A stretch of DNA of 27,039 nucleotides from a virus. The stretch's first letter is position 1. Each line of letters opens with the position of its first letter. The stretch lies in the IMG/VR virus record IMGVR_UViG_3300023443_001433, positions 1 to 27,039 of that record; one strand, written 5' to 3'. Below, piece by piece: positions 1 through 8,530 of this stretch. A program made the translations under genes and the position numbers. The notes under the pieces were generated by a model. It was given only the letters and a program-made list of their open reading frames with translations. It did not search any database and was not told the DNA's origin.

Positions 1-40
1 TGGGGAAGTGTTTCTAATTTACGATTCCTTCTTTCGAGTA
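1..40 (+). repeat. Chimeric 40-base copy of part of the capsid gene
   Basis: Bases 1-40 are identical to bases 25768-25807 inside the major capsid gene, in the same orientation; identity stops at base 41. In the capsid gene the segment is read in another frame (as EWGSVSNLRFLLSS), so the window start is not a second capsid gene. An exact internal copy sitting at a contig edge is the usual sign of an assembly or amplification join. Confidence 0.85.
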
Positions 41-1762
41 AGAGAACAAAGTTTGGTAAATAATGAAAATCTAATTGCTTTTGACACTCAATTTGCTTAC
101 GAACGAAGTGGAACAGGATGGATACGATTAGGAACCGCTGTTTGGAGTGGAAATGATGCGAATTTTTTTTGGAGCTCAAATTATCGGGGAGCTAATCCGT
201 ATGAAACATTTTTTTATACGATAAACAATGTAGTAGCCGATAATATAAAGTTCCTTCCTGAAGGGTCTTCGACGTGGACTACTCTTCGACCGCAGCTTAA
301 TACCGGAGGAACCAATAGATTTTTGGAAACCTCCCGTATTTTATTACCTTTTAAGGATCGTTTAGTTGCTCTTAATACGGTGGAAGATGAAGGAGGAACC
401 GATAGAAGTTATCCTAACCGGTGTCGATTTTCTCAAAATGGAGATCCTACGAACCCTGTTACTTCATGGATTGATGATACAGCAGGGCGTGGAGGATTTA
501 TAGATGCCCCTACCCAAGAACAAATAATCACTGCGGAATATATTAAAGATAGATTAATCGTTTATCTAGAACGCTCTACATGGGAACTGGCCTATACAGG
601 AAATACAGCCCTTCCTTTTCGATGGCAACAAATTAACAATGAATTGGGGTGTGAAAGTTCTTTTTCGGTAGTAGGATTTGATAAAAGTGTACTGGGGGTA
701 GGAAATGTAGGAGTTCATAGTTGTAATGGAGTGAATGTTGCAAGAATTGATGGAAAAATACCGAATGAAGTTTTTAATATTCATAATGGGAACGACGGAC
801 CTGAACGAGTATATGGGATAAGAGATTATTTTAATGAAGTGGTATATTGGACTTTTCCTGATGATACCGATAATCCTGTTTATCCTACCCGTATTTTTCT
901 TTACAATTATCGCAATAATACGTGGGCTTTCTTCAACGATTCTTTCACCTGTTTCGGATATTATCAAAAAGACTCTGATTTAACATGGGCAACAGTGGAG
1001 GATATTTATCCTACATGGGCAGAATGGAATGATCCATGGGGGGCTCCTTTATTTCAATCTTCCTTTCCCGATATTGTAGCAGGAAATCAAGAAGGATTTG
1101 TTTTTGTTTTAGATAGCGGTTTATCTTCTAACTCCCAGTCTCTTTATATTACCGATATGAATTCCGGAAACTTTCGTCTCACTGTAATATCACATAATTT
1201 GAAAGTAGAAGACTATATTCTGGTAGAAGAAGCACAAGGGATTACTTCATTAAATAATACGGTCTTTCAAGTGCAACAAATTGTGGATTCGAATACTATT
1301 GTCCTCGATACCACTTTTATAGGCACTTATACGGGAGGAGGCAAACTAAGTCGGATTAGTAATCTAAAGATTCTTACGAAACAATTTAATCCCGGAACGC
1401 CGGTAGGTCAACAATTTCGAGTTCCTTATATGGATTTTCTTCTTAATCGTACCACTAAAGGTGAAATATCTCTCAACTATCTTATCGATACGGCCTCGGG
1501 AGACGCAATTCAAGATCAAGTTGGGAGTAATATTCTTCTGGGAAGTAATATTCTTTTTACGAAAGTAGAAGATACACAATCCTTTCAAGTAGCTCAGAAA
1601 CAGATTTGGCATCGATATTATATTCAAGCGCAATCTCAATTTATTCAACTTCTATTATTTATGAGCGATATTCAAATGAGAGATCTGGAAATTTCTCAGA
1701 CTGATTTTGAACTTCATGCAATGCTTTTCTATGCCGAACCTCAAGGAAGGATTATAGGATGA
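8..1762 (+). CDS. Tail-hub-like virion protein, 5' end missing
   Basis: This is a large beta-rich structural protein of at least 573 residues. Repeated aromatic/Gly-rich strands such as LLPFKDRLVALNT, YPNRCRFSQNGDP, IKDRLIVYLERSTWEL and YNYRNNTWAFF resemble the propeller-like tail-hub or packaged-DNA-stabilisation proteins of podoviruses (P22 gp10 role). A segment near residues 376-433 (SHNLKVEDYILVEEAQGITSLNNTVFQV) looks like the FCCH-type beta domain common in phage virion proteins; the truncated gene at 26056 has a similar one. The open frame can be read from a GTG at 8, but bases 8-40 belong to the chimeric capsid copy. Real coding sequence therefore begins at about 41 and the true N-terminus is absent. 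Its stop overlaps the next start (ATGA). The virion role is well supported; the exact tail function is inferred. Confidence 0.6.
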   Translation: MFLIYDSFFRVREQSLVNNENLIAFDTQFAYERSGTGWIRLGTAVWSGNDANFFWSSNYRGANPYETFFYTINNVVADNIKFLPEGSSTWTTLRPQLNTGGTNRFLETSRILLPFKDRLVALNTVEDEGGTDRSYPNRCRFSQNGDPTNPVTSWIDDTAGRGGFIDAPTQEQIITAEYIKDRLIVYLERSTWELAYTGNTALPFRWQQINNELGCESSFSVVGFDKSVLGVGNVGVHSCNGVNVARIDGKIPNEVFNIHNGNDGPERVYGIRDYFNEVVYWTFPDDTDNPVYPTRIFLYNYRNNTWAFFNDSFTCFGYYQKDSDLTWATVEDIYPTWAEWNDPWGAPLFQSSFPDIVAGNQEGFVFVLDSGLSSNSQSLYITDMNSGNFRLTVISHNLKVEDYILVEEAQGITSLNNTVFQVQQIVDSNTIVLDTTFIGTYTGGGKLSRISNLKILTKQFNPGTPVGQQFRVPYMDFLLNRTTKGEISLNYLIDTASGDAIQDQVGSNILLGSNILFTKVEDTQSFQVAQKQIWHRYYIQAQSQFIQLLLFMSDIQMRDLEISQTDFELHAMLFYAEPQGRIIG

Positions 1763-2286
1763 GTAGTTCGTTGCCCGGAAATCCTAATAATTTTATTCCT
1801 GAAAGTTATATTTTTCCTACCGATAATTTTGAAGAATACGATGTTAAGCTTAGACAATATCTCAACAATATTGCAGCGGCCGTAAACACAAAAGACAGTG
1901 GACTTTATACAGATGAAGAAGTAATAACCGGACAACAATTTCTTCCTACTTTTTCAACTTCTACCAGCACAAATTTAAATTATCGAAATGTTTCAAGAAA
2001 AGTTATTGATTTTGGAGCTCTTCCGGATGGTACTACTAAAAATGTGCCGCATGGAATTTCTACTACTCAAGACTTTTCTATTGTAAGATTATATGCAACG
2101 GCTACTCAACCTGGAATTTCTACTCTTCAAAGTGCTATTCCTCTTCCCTTTATAGATAGTAGTCCACCTTCTGATCATGTCCAATTAATGATGGATGCTA
2201 CGAATATTTCTATTATAACACGGACCTCCAATTATATCTTATATACCCGATGTTTTGTAGTTGTAGAATATATAAAAGTAGTGTAA
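1759..2286 (+). CDS. Small phage structural protein
   Basis: A 175-residue protein whose start overlaps the stop of the preceding tail-hub gene (ATGA), so the two are probably translationally coupled. The N-terminal third is helical (EEYDVKLRQYLNNIAAAVN) and is followed by a Ser/Thr-rich beta region. The phrase DSGLYTDEEVITGQQFLP and the closing strand YTRCFVVVEYIKV resemble small accessory proteins next to podovirus tail hubs. No catalytic motif, signal peptide or membrane segment is visible. A tail adaptor or needle-attachment role is possible but rests only on position. Confidence 0.6.
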   Translation: MSSSLPGNPNNFIPESYIFPTDNFEEYDVKLRQYLNNIAAAVNTKDSGLYTDEEVITGQQFLPTFSTSTSTNLNYRNVSRKVIDFGALPDGTTKNVPHGISTTQDFSIVRLYATATQPGISTLQSAIPLPFIDSSPPSDHVQLMMDATNISIITRTSNYILYTRCFVVVEYIKVV

Positions 2287-2312
2287 AAGAAAATCTATAG
2301 AGAGAGGCAATT

Positions 2313-2822
2313 ATGGCATTCATGGATTTTTTATTTGGTAAAAGCTCCAAAACTAAAACAAAACCTATATTTAATCTCCAACAAGAAAATCTCCTTAATC
2401 AAATTTTAGGATCTATGGGAGGTCCATTAGGAAGTGGAATTCAAAATCTTCAAAATATTTTAGGAGGAGAAGAATCGAGCTTTGAAGCCTTCCAACGCCC
2501 TGCTCGAAGATATTTTGAACAGCAAACTCTTCCTACTATTGCAGAAAGATTTACAGGATCTTTTGGAGAAGGTTCACAGAGATCTTCTGCCTTTGGACAA
2601 GCTTTAGGAACCGCTGGAAGAGAATTAGAAGAGAATCTTTTTTCTCAAAGACTAGGAATGCAAAAAGATGCATTATCTCAATTATTACAACTCTTAGGTC
2701 CCGCTCTTTCTGCGCGTCAATATCAATATCAAAGACCCCGAGTTCCTGGATTTCTTGAAAATGTGGGAGTACCTTTGGCACAAGGAGCCGGTCAAGCTTT
2801 ACCATTATTAGCATTAGCATAA
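2313..2822 (+). CDS. Gly/Gln-rich virion protein, ejection type
   Basis: A 169-residue protein preceded by a good ribosome site (AGAGAGG, 7 bases before the ATG). It opens with a hydrophobic patch (MAFMDFLFG) and then Gly/Leu/Gln-rich sequence (GSMGGPLGSGIQNLQNILGG). The helical middle carries the phrase QTLPTIAERFTGSFGEGSQRSS, and the C-terminus is Gly/Ala/Leu-rich. I recognise this composition from small proteins encoded between tail hub and internal-protein genes in podovirus-like phages, where they are thought to enter the cell with the DNA. The role is inferred from composition and from the two similar neighbours downstream; no enzyme motif is present. Confidence 0.6.
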   Translation: MAFMDFLFGKSSKTKTKPIFNLQQENLLNQILGSMGGPLGSGIQNLQNILGGEESSFEAFQRPARRYFEQQTLPTIAERFTGSFGEGSQRSSAFGQALGTAGRELEENLFSQRLGMQKDALSQLLQLLGPALSARQYQYQRPRVPGFLENVGVPLAQGAGQALPLLALA

Positions 2823-2831
2823 GAGATTAAT

Positions 2832-3818
2832 ATGACGATTTATACTTCTCCTGAATTATTTGAAGATCCTACACCTTCTCCAGGGCAAAGATTTGGTAGT
2901 GCTATTGGACAAGGATTAAGTTCCGGTCTCCAACTTCTTGCTCAAGATAAAATAGAAAAAATGAAACATCAACGTCTAGAAAATCTTATTAGAGAGCTTT
3001 CGGGAGGGATACCTTCAGGAATAGAAGGAGCTCCTTCACAAGTTACTGGCGTTGGGGCCCCAATTTCAGATGAAGTTATTCTTTCAATAGGATCTCAAGA
3101 TCCCAATCTTGCTCGTTTATTACAAGGACAAAAAGAATCTCAAATTAAACAAACAGAAGCTCGAGCTAAACGTGAATTTGAAAGGGCTAAACCTATTCTT
3201 TCCCGAGCCGATGAACGAGCTGAAATGATCTCTCAAAAAACGAGTGCTCTTTCCCTTATGGAAGATGCAGTTCAAGAAGGAAATTTGGGTTATTTTTCTC
3301 CAGATAACTTAGCCGAGCTTACGGGAATTGAAGGACTTCGAACTGCAAAAGGAGCTCAATTTATTTCTTCTGGGAAAGAATATTTTTTGGGATCTCTTAA
3401 AAGAGCTGGCACCCGTCCCAATCAATGGATCGAACAACAAATCCAAAAAATGCTACCTAAAATTGGAAGATCGGCGGCAGCTAATCTTACAGTACTTGAA
3501 GCTCTAAAAAGTGAGCTAGCTGTTGAAAATGCACAGCTTGATACTATTGATAGACTTTCACAAGAAGATGAAGAAAAGTTTGGATATGTTAAAGGAAATA
3601 TTGGACAAAGAACTCGAAAAGAACTTAAAAGTTTTGCAGATAAAGAACAAAAAGATCTTGAAAGACGTTTACGTCAAATTCAAGCAGAAGCTGATGTTCT
3701 TCCTTCAGAAACTAAAAAAACAGAAGTGATTATGATTGATCCTCAGGGAAGAAGACGAGCAGTAGAAAAAAAAGATGTAAAAGCAGCCAAAAAAGCGGGG
3801 TATAAAATAATTCGATGA
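2832..3818 (+). CDS. Helical internal virion protein
   Basis: A 328-residue protein starting 10 bases after the preceding gene, with a purine-rich ribosome site (AAGAGA). An N-terminal Gly/Ser stretch (PGQRFGSAIGQGLSSGLQLL) leads into long charged helices rich in Lys, Glu, Gln and Arg that are likely coiled coil, such as QKESQIKQTEARAKREFERA and residues 265-290. The C-terminus (PQGRRRAVEKKDVKAAKKAG) is strongly basic and could contact DNA. Such helical, low-complexity proteins next to the tail hub are typical ejection or internal-core proteins. Its stop overlaps the next start by 4 bases. The function is inferred from composition and position. Confidence 0.55.
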   Translation: MTIYTSPELFEDPTPSPGQRFGSAIGQGLSSGLQLLAQDKIEKMKHQRLENLIRELSGGIPSGIEGAPSQVTGVGAPISDEVILSIGSQDPNLARLLQGQKESQIKQTEARAKREFERAKPILSRADERAEMISQKTSALSLMEDAVQEGNLGYFSPDNLAELTGIEGLRTAKGAQFISSGKEYFLGSLKRAGTRPNQWIEQQIQKMLPKIGRSAAANLTVLEALKSELAVENAQLDTIDRLSQEDEEKFGYVKGNIGQRTRKELKSFADKEQKDLERRLRQIQAEADVLPSETKKTEVIMIDPQGRRRAVEKKDVKAAKKAGYKIIR

Positions 3819-5095
3819 GCATCCCTTCTTTTGGAAGACCTCTAGATGAGGAAGTTGTAGAATTTGGAAGACCTTTAGAAGAAATTCCTTCTAAAAAAAC
3901 TCGAGGACGTCCTGGAGCAGCAGGTAAAGCAGCTTTACGCGGACTTTTTAAAGCTGCTAAGGGTGTTGGGGAATTAATGCCTTTGATGCCAAAAGGACCC
4001 GTATCCGAAGAATTTCTTGAGGAAATGTTAGGAAAGTATTTAGAGGATCCGGAAGCAGGATTTGGCGAAAAAATAATTGAAAGAGGAGTAGAAACTCTTC
4101 CTTATCTTTTAGGAGGACCAGCAGGCATAGTTCCCAAATTAGGAAGAGCAGGACTCGCGTCTCTATTAGGACAAACTACTGAAGAATTAGGAGGAGGAGA
4201 ATTAGCTCAAACAGGCGCAGAAATTTTAGGATTAGGCCTTCCGGGGCTTAGAAAAAAAATTGTTCCTCGAAGAGGACAAAAAGAAATAGTAAAAATGCTT
4301 CGAAGAAGAGGACTTTCTGAAAAAGAAATAGCTCCTCTCCTTCCTTCAGAAAGAAAAAGTTCTCTTTTAGGGAAAATAGGCACTCGAAATTTTCGAACAC
4401 AAAAAGCAGCGAAAAGAACGAGGGAATCTTTAGGAAATTTATATGCTCAAATGACTGCAGAAGGAGAGAAACTTCCTATTCTTTCTTCAAATCGCGCATC
4501 TCTTTTAGAGTCTCAGTTACAAGAAAAAATCGAAAAAATGCCTTCAAGTATTAGGAGAGCCATCCAAGAAGATTTAGCCGATCTCTTTAAAAAGCCTGTA
4601 AAAGCAAATGATTTAATGAACTTTTGGCAAGATATTAACTCTCAAATAAATTGGAAGACGATAGGAGGAGGCAAAAAGAGATTAAATAGCCTCAAAGATG
4701 TTCTAAAAGAAGGGATAAAAGATATAAATCCTCAATTGGCAAGAGATTTTGAACTTACTAATCAGCAATTTTCTAAATTCAGTAAACTCTATAAAAATCT
4801 CAAACCTGAAAGTCTTGATAGATGGATGGCTTTAGGAGAAACGGGAGCTCTTTTAGGAGGATTATTTAAATTTGGTCCCAAAGCTGCTGCCGGAGTAATA
4901 GGAATTGATGCTGTTAGAAGATTATCTTCAGAAATGCTCATTAATCCAAGACTTCAAAATCTTGCTTCTCAGATGGGAAGAGCTCTTAATAACAATAAAA
5001 TAGCGCTAGCCAAGAAAATTCAAGAACAAATGCTTAAAGAACTTAAAAAAGAAGGAATTAAATTACCTATCAGTCGCATCCCCAATAATCTCTAA
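3815..5095 (+). CDS. Internal/ejection virion protein with Gly-rich hydrophobic segments
   Basis: A 426-residue protein coupled to the preceding gene by an ATGA overlap. A duplicated motif opens it (SFGRPLDEEVVEFGRPLEE) and is followed by a basic stretch. Two Gly/Ala/Leu-rich segments that could insert in membrane lie at about 92-125 (TLPYLLGGPAGIVPK) and 340-365 (LGETGALLGGLFKFGPKAAA). Long basic amphipathic helices fill the rest. Membrane-active segments within a helical basic protein fit an ejected core protein that helps DNA cross the cell envelope. No lytic transglycosylase or peptidase motif is visible. Its last codons overlap a small antisense-strand gene (5063-5164). Confidence 0.55.
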   Translation: MSIPSFGRPLDEEVVEFGRPLEEIPSKKTRGRPGAAGKAALRGLFKAAKGVGELMPLMPKGPVSEEFLEEMLGKYLEDPEAGFGEKIIERGVETLPYLLGGPAGIVPKLGRAGLASLLGQTTEELGGGELAQTGAEILGLGLPGLRKKIVPRRGQKEIVKMLRRRGLSEKEIAPLLPSERKSSLLGKIGTRNFRTQKAAKRTRESLGNLYAQMTAEGEKLPILSSNRASLLESQLQEKIEKMPSSIRRAIQEDLADLFKKPVKANDLMNFWQDINSQINWKTIGGGKKRLNSLKDVLKEGIKDINPQLARDFELTNQQFSKFSKLYKNLKPESLDRWMALGETGALLGGLFKFGPKAAAGVIGIDAVRRLSSEMLINPRLQNLASQMGRALNNNKIALAKKIQEQMLKELKKEGIKLPISRIPNNL

Positions 5096-5164
5096 CAAAG
5101 CATTCCATCCCATCCATACAAGAGGGATAAAAAAACATACTAAAAATACTCCAATAATTCCCAT
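5063..5164 (-). CDS. 33-residue membrane peptide
   Basis: A short ORF reading MGIIGVFLVCFFIPLVWMGW followed by a polar acidic tail (EIIGDATDR). The first 20 residues are a clear transmembrane segment. A strong ribosome site (AAGGAG, 8 bases before the ATG) lies just downstream of the stop of the ribbon-helix-helix gene, so the two are probably cotranscribed. Its 3' end overlaps the end of the convergent virion gene by 33 bases. It could be a holin-like or membrane-targeting peptide, but nothing in the sequence decides this. Confidence 0.5.
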   Translation of the reverse strand: MGIIGVFLVCFFIPLVWMGWNALLEIIGDATDR

Positions 5165-5175
5165 TCTAATTCTCC

Positions 5176-5361
5176 TTATTTTTTCGTTTCTATTTTAATG
5201 AATTTATCTTCTCCTTTTTCAATTTTTTGAACCTTTTCAATTAGAATACGATTCACAAAAACTCCAAGAGGAGTGTTAGTAAGAGCAGCATACCCTTTGA
5301 TTTTGGATTTTAATTCTTCGGAAATCTTAACCGTTAATAGTTTATTTTTAGGACCATGCAT
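5176..5361 (-). CDS. Ribbon-helix-helix DNA-binding protein
   Basis: A 61-residue protein with the Arc/MetJ-type layout. A basic beta strand (KLLTVKIS, about residues 7-14) pairs in the dimer to enter the DNA major groove. Helix A follows (EELKSKIKGYAALTN), then a turn (TPLG) and helix B (VFVNRILIEKVQKI), and the tail is charged. Proteins of this size usually repress their own promoter or act as phage switches. It is divergent from the fibre genes at 5478, and the 116-base gap between them would be its natural operator region. A GTGCAT-type element lies near its own promoter. The fold is fairly sure; the target is inferred. Confidence 0.75.
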   Translation of the reverse strand: MHGPKNKLLTVKISEELKSKIKGYAALTNTPLGVFVNRILIEKVQKIEKGEDKFIKIETKK

Positions 5362-5383
5362 ATCTTACTTTCTGTTTTTCTGT

Positions 5384-5413
5384 ATAATATCACATAAAAT
5401 ACATTAAATGCAC
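5384..5413 (-). promoter_or_regulatory. Candidate promoter/operator of the RHH gene
   Basis: Reading leftward, a TATTAT -10 (5389-5384) lies 18 bases after GTGCAT (5413-5408), which occupies the -35 region. The same GTGCAT followed by an AT-rich half occurs three times near 22710-22825. The -35 match is poor, which could fit a regulated promoter. Confidence 0.3.
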
Positions 5414-5477
5414 GACTTAAAATTATTTATTATATTAATAAGAAGAAAATGACAAACCGTTTTTTAAGGACAATCAC

Positions 5478-7094
5478 ATGGCTAAAAGAACTAAATCTTA
5501 TGGATTAAATAATCCTCTTCAAGACACTTTCCCAGTACCAGTTGTAGCTCAACGCGCTCCAACTGCTAATGATACAATTTTTGAAATCGGACAACTATGG
5601 GTAAATAAAACATCTACACAGATTTATGGACTCAGCTCAGTTGTTTCTGGATCTGCAATATGGACTCTTTTAGGTGTTGGAACCTCTGATCTGGAGACAC
5701 TTACTGGAGATACCGGAGGGGCTCTTTCTCCTACAGCTGCCAATATTAATATTTTAGGAGGAGATGGTCTTACAATAAACGGGGCCGGATCTACCTTAAC
5801 TGTTAACCGAGATGCTAGTGGCTTTCCAATTACTCCCTTTGTAGTAGGAATTTCGGGGGAAGCAGGTTATCAAACTATTCAAGCTGGTTTAGATGCAGCT
5901 AATGCAGCTGGAGGAGGATTAGTTTTTGTTCAACCAGGAACTTATAACGAAAATTTAACTCTTTATTCTAATGTAGATATTGACGGAGGTATTTTTAGTG
6001 GTCCTACTATAACAGGAGTCCATATCCCTCCGACTTCAGGAAGTGTAACTTTTAAGAATTGTACCCTCACTAGTCCTACCAGTCTTTTTAATAGTGCAAT
6101 AGCAGGCACCACAGATATTACGGTTGAAACTTGTGTTCTTAGTGTTGCTAATGGGTATGTTTATGATCTTTTAAATTGGACAGGTAATCTTTTGATTGAT
6201 GATTGTGGATCGGTTAGCACGAATGACGGAGTAATTAATAATACTGGAGGATCCTTTGTAAAACTTACAGATGCTACCCTCGGAGCTGGGACTGGAAATA
6301 TTTTTACTTACTCCGGAGGATCTTTAATTATGGAAGGAGCGGTTCTTCAATGTCCTTCTACCTTAGGAACTGGCTCTACTTCTGCTATAAGATTGGGAAG
6401 TGTAATAACAGCTACTCTCACAACAACAAATGATTCTATTGTTTCAATAAGTAATTCTACTTTAAGCACTGGAGCGACACCTGCGATTTCTCATGGATCT
6501 ACCGGAACTTTTTCTCTTTCTACTTCTACACTTAACAGTTCAAATAGTCCTGCAATCGATGGAACGGGAGCCGGAATATTGACTCTCAGTGGAGTAGATT
6601 TTTTAAATGATTTCACTCTTGCCGGAACTTTAACTATTACAGGAGGAAATACTAAATCTGGAACATTTGAAACAGCCAATACAACCACAGGATTACAAAT
6701 TTTTTCCAATAGTATTATAGCGGAGGGAACCGCTGCGAATATTCCTATAAATATATCTCCAAAAGGAATCGGTGATCTATTAGTCAATAGAAATCTGTTA
6801 TTACCTACTGCAGCTACTCAACTTCAAGTTCAAGGAGGAGCAGCTACTGATTTCATTGGACAAGCAACTTTAGTCGCAGGAACGGTAACTGTAGCCAATA
6901 CTAATATAGCAGCAACCGATAAAATACTAGTGACTAGAGAAGGAGTAGGAGCCTCAACGGCTCTAGGAGTACTGGATATAAGTATTACGGCTTCTACTAG
7001 CTTTACTATTACCGCATTGCAACCCGGTACTCCCGGTTCTACTCAAACGGGCGATGTTTCAATAGTTAACTACTTTATAGTCCGTCAACTTTAA
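5478..7094 (+). CDS. Tail fibre/spike protein with beta-helix
   Basis: A 538-residue protein with ribosome site AAGGA. The N-terminal virion-attachment module (to about residue 110) contains IGQLWVNKTSTQIYGLSS and the phrase LTGDTGGALSPTAANINILGG, which recurs in the gene at 7828. From about residue 125, AGYQTIQAGLDAANAAGGG and VFVQPGTYNENL mark the entry to a pectin-lyase-like right-handed beta-helix. Irregular Ser/Thr/Gly-rich rungs run on to about residue 400. The C-terminal part (GIGDLLVNRNLLLPTAATQL and beyond) looks like a trimeric fibre end. Receptor binding or capsule degradation is the expected job; I cannot identify catalytic residues. It opens a six-gene run of appendage genes. Confidence 0.75.
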   Translation: MAKRTKSYGLNNPLQDTFPVPVVAQRAPTANDTIFEIGQLWVNKTSTQIYGLSSVVSGSAIWTLLGVGTSDLETLTGDTGGALSPTAANINILGGDGLTINGAGSTLTVNRDASGFPITPFVVGISGEAGYQTIQAGLDAANAAGGGLVFVQPGTYNENLTLYSNVDIDGGIFSGPTITGVHIPPTSGSVTFKNCTLTSPTSLFNSAIAGTTDITVETCVLSVANGYVYDLLNWTGNLLIDDCGSVSTNDGVINNTGGSFVKLTDATLGAGTGNIFTYSGGSLIMEGAVLQCPSTLGTGSTSAIRLGSVITATLTTTNDSIVSISNSTLSTGATPAISHGSTGTFSLSTSTLNSSNSPAIDGTGAGILTLSGVDFLNDFTLAGTLTITGGNTKSGTFETANTTTGLQIFSNSIIAEGTAANIPINISPKGIGDLLVNRNLLLPTAATQLQVQGGAATDFIGQATLVAGTVTVANTNIAATDKILVTREGVGASTALGVLDISITASTSFTITALQPGTPGSTQTGDVSIVNYFIVRQL

Positions 7095-7103
7095 GGATAA
7101 ATT

Positions 7104-7448
7104 ATGACATTTGGAACACGCGTAGTATTTGATGAAATAAGAGAATTAAATGCGGGGAGCATTTCTGGAAGTTTTGCGAATTTAGGATCTCCACTTATAG
7201 ATCATGGTCGATTAATTAGTATTACCAACTCTACAGGCGCAGAAGTATATATTTCTTTTGATGGAATAGATAATAATCTTCGACTTTCTTCTAATTCTTT
7301 TAAACTTTTGGATCTTTGCACCAATAAAAGTAAAGACACAGGACTTTTCTTAAGTGTAGGAACTCAAATCCACGTGAAATTTGTAAGTACTACTTCCGCT
7401 ATTGGAGCTGTATGGGTAGAAATTATGTATGGTGAAGGAGGAAAATAA
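7104..7448 (+). CDS. Small beta-rich virion protein
   Basis: A 114-residue all-beta protein with ribosome site AAGGA. The sequence ITNSTGAEVYISFDGIDN followed by FKLLDLCTNKSKDTGLFLSVGTQIHVKF resembles small beta-sandwich proteins found among phage appendage or decoration genes. The stop touches the next start. There is no signal peptide. It may be an adaptor between virion and fibres, which is inferred from position. Confidence 0.6.
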   Translation: MTFGTRVVFDEIRELNAGSISGSFANLGSPLIDHGRLISITNSTGAEVYISFDGIDNNLRLSSNSFKLLDLCTNKSKDTGLFLSVGTQIHVKFVSTTSAIGAVWVEIMYGEGGK

Positions 7449-7828
7449 TGTCTCAACAAGGAGCGCTCGGCGATAGTATTCCTCCTCCTCCTCTAATAGA
7501 AACATGGACTGAAGTGACACTAGGGGGACCTACGCAAATGGAAGTGAATAATGGATACATTCCCAATAATGCAGGTGTGGTAGGACTTACTCTTCCGGTC
7601 ACAGCTATCCTAGGAGATGTCATAAAAGTAGATGGAAAGGGAGCCGGCGGATGGAATATATTACAAAATGCTGGTCAAACCATTCATTTTCTTTCCCAAG
7701 ATACTACCAGTGGCGCAGGAGGAAGCTTATCATCTACAAATAGATATAATTGTATCACATTAAGATGCATTACATCTAATACCGATTTCGTGGTGGAAGC
7801 AATAACAGGAAATCTAACGGTAGTGTAA
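7448..7828 (+). CDS. Short fibre-tip-like protein
   Basis: A 126-residue protein. After a Pro-rich start (SIPPPPLIETW) the rest is one beta domain with the signature GDVIKVDGKGAGGWNILQNAGQTIHF, then ending DFVVEAITGNLTVV. The same domain forms the C-terminus of the next gene (NGFQVDANPGQTMRYGNQ, ending FVVLNSIGNLTVG), so the two are paralogous modules. This domain is common at the C-terminal end of phage and bacterial surface fibres. Here it is encoded nearly alone, perhaps as a separate tip subunit. Its stop overlaps the next start. Confidence 0.65.
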   Translation: MSQQGALGDSIPPPPLIETWTEVTLGGPTQMEVNNGYIPNNAGVVGLTLPVTAILGDVIKVDGKGAGGWNILQNAGQTIHFLSQDTTSGAGGSLSSTNRYNCITLRCITSNTDFVVEAITGNLTVV

Positions 7829-8529
7829 TGGGAAATACCCCTTTAAGAAAATCTCCTCTTCAACTCCCAACAAATTCTGCAGAATTTTTAAGAACTTTTG
7901 TATTCGATCGAGCTCCTCTCTCCACTGATTTTAGGAATTTTAAGATATCCGATTTATGGATACAGAGAAATCCCGGGGGATCTCCCGACTATGGATATTT
8001 TGTATTAGTAGATAAGCCCCAACAATCGGGGGTATGGATTGATTTAGGAGGAAAAACTCTCGGAGATGTTCAAACTCTTACCGGAGATTCGGGAGGAGCC
8101 GTTCCTCCTGATACTAATGGTAATATTAATGTATTAGGAGGGACGCGAGTTGAAGTCTCAGGGGATCCAGGCACTAATACTCTTACCTGGAATGTCACGG
8201 GAACAGATTTTAACTGGCAAGTAGACACCACTACTCCTATTTTGTTAGTGTCCCAGATAGGAAATATTGAAAACAGTGGATCCCAAATTGTTTATAATCT
8301 TCCGAATACATGTGAAATCGGGGACACATTTGCGATTGTGGCTACTACTTCCAATGGTTTCCAAGTAGATGCTAACCCGGGGCAAACTATGAGATACGGT
8401 AATCAATTAACAACCGATGGAGGGACGATTACTTCTACTTCTGTCGGAGACGTCTTATCTTTCTTATGCACCACCACCGATACGCAATTTGTAGTATTGA
8501 ATTCTATAGGAAATTTAACGGTAGGATAA
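7828..8529 (+). CDS. Tail fibre protein, two-module
   Basis: A 233-residue protein combining modules seen in two neighbours. Residues 1-120 carry the attachment-type module (FKISDLWIQRNPGGSPDYGY, then LTGDSGGAVPPDTNGNINVLGG) shared with the gene at 5478. Residues 130-233 carry the GQT/GNLTVG beta domain shared with the gene at 7448. This mosaic arrangement suggests duplication and module exchange within the locus. The virion role is well supported; the receptor is unknown. Confidence 0.7.
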   Translation: MGNTPLRKSPLQLPTNSAEFLRTFVFDRAPLSTDFRNFKISDLWIQRNPGGSPDYGYFVLVDKPQQSGVWIDLGGKTLGDVQTLTGDSGGAVPPDTNGNINVLGGTRVEVSGDPGTNTLTWNVTGTDFNWQVDTTTPILLVSQIGNIENSGSQIVYNLPNTCEIGDTFAIVATTSNGFQVDANPGQTMRYGNQLTTDGGTITSTSVGDVLSFLCTTTDTQFVVLNSIGNLTVG

Positions 8530-8530
8530 A

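Noticed and set aside
1-40. Terminal direct repeat showing a complete circular genome
   Set aside because: The matching copy is at 25768-25807, more than 1.2 kb from the right edge and inside the capsid gene, so it is not an end overlap.
566-967. 133-residue antisense ORF inside the tail-hub gene
   Set aside because: It is composed of Ile/Ser/Arg-rich reverse-frame sequence without a ribosome site and lies wholly inside a convincing gene. Other long antisense ORFs (for example 1364-1648 and 15798-16166) were dropped for the same reason.
6491-6787. Antisense ORF inside the beta-helix fibre gene
   Set aside because: It reflects the regular repeat composition of the fibre gene; no ribosome site or family resemblance.
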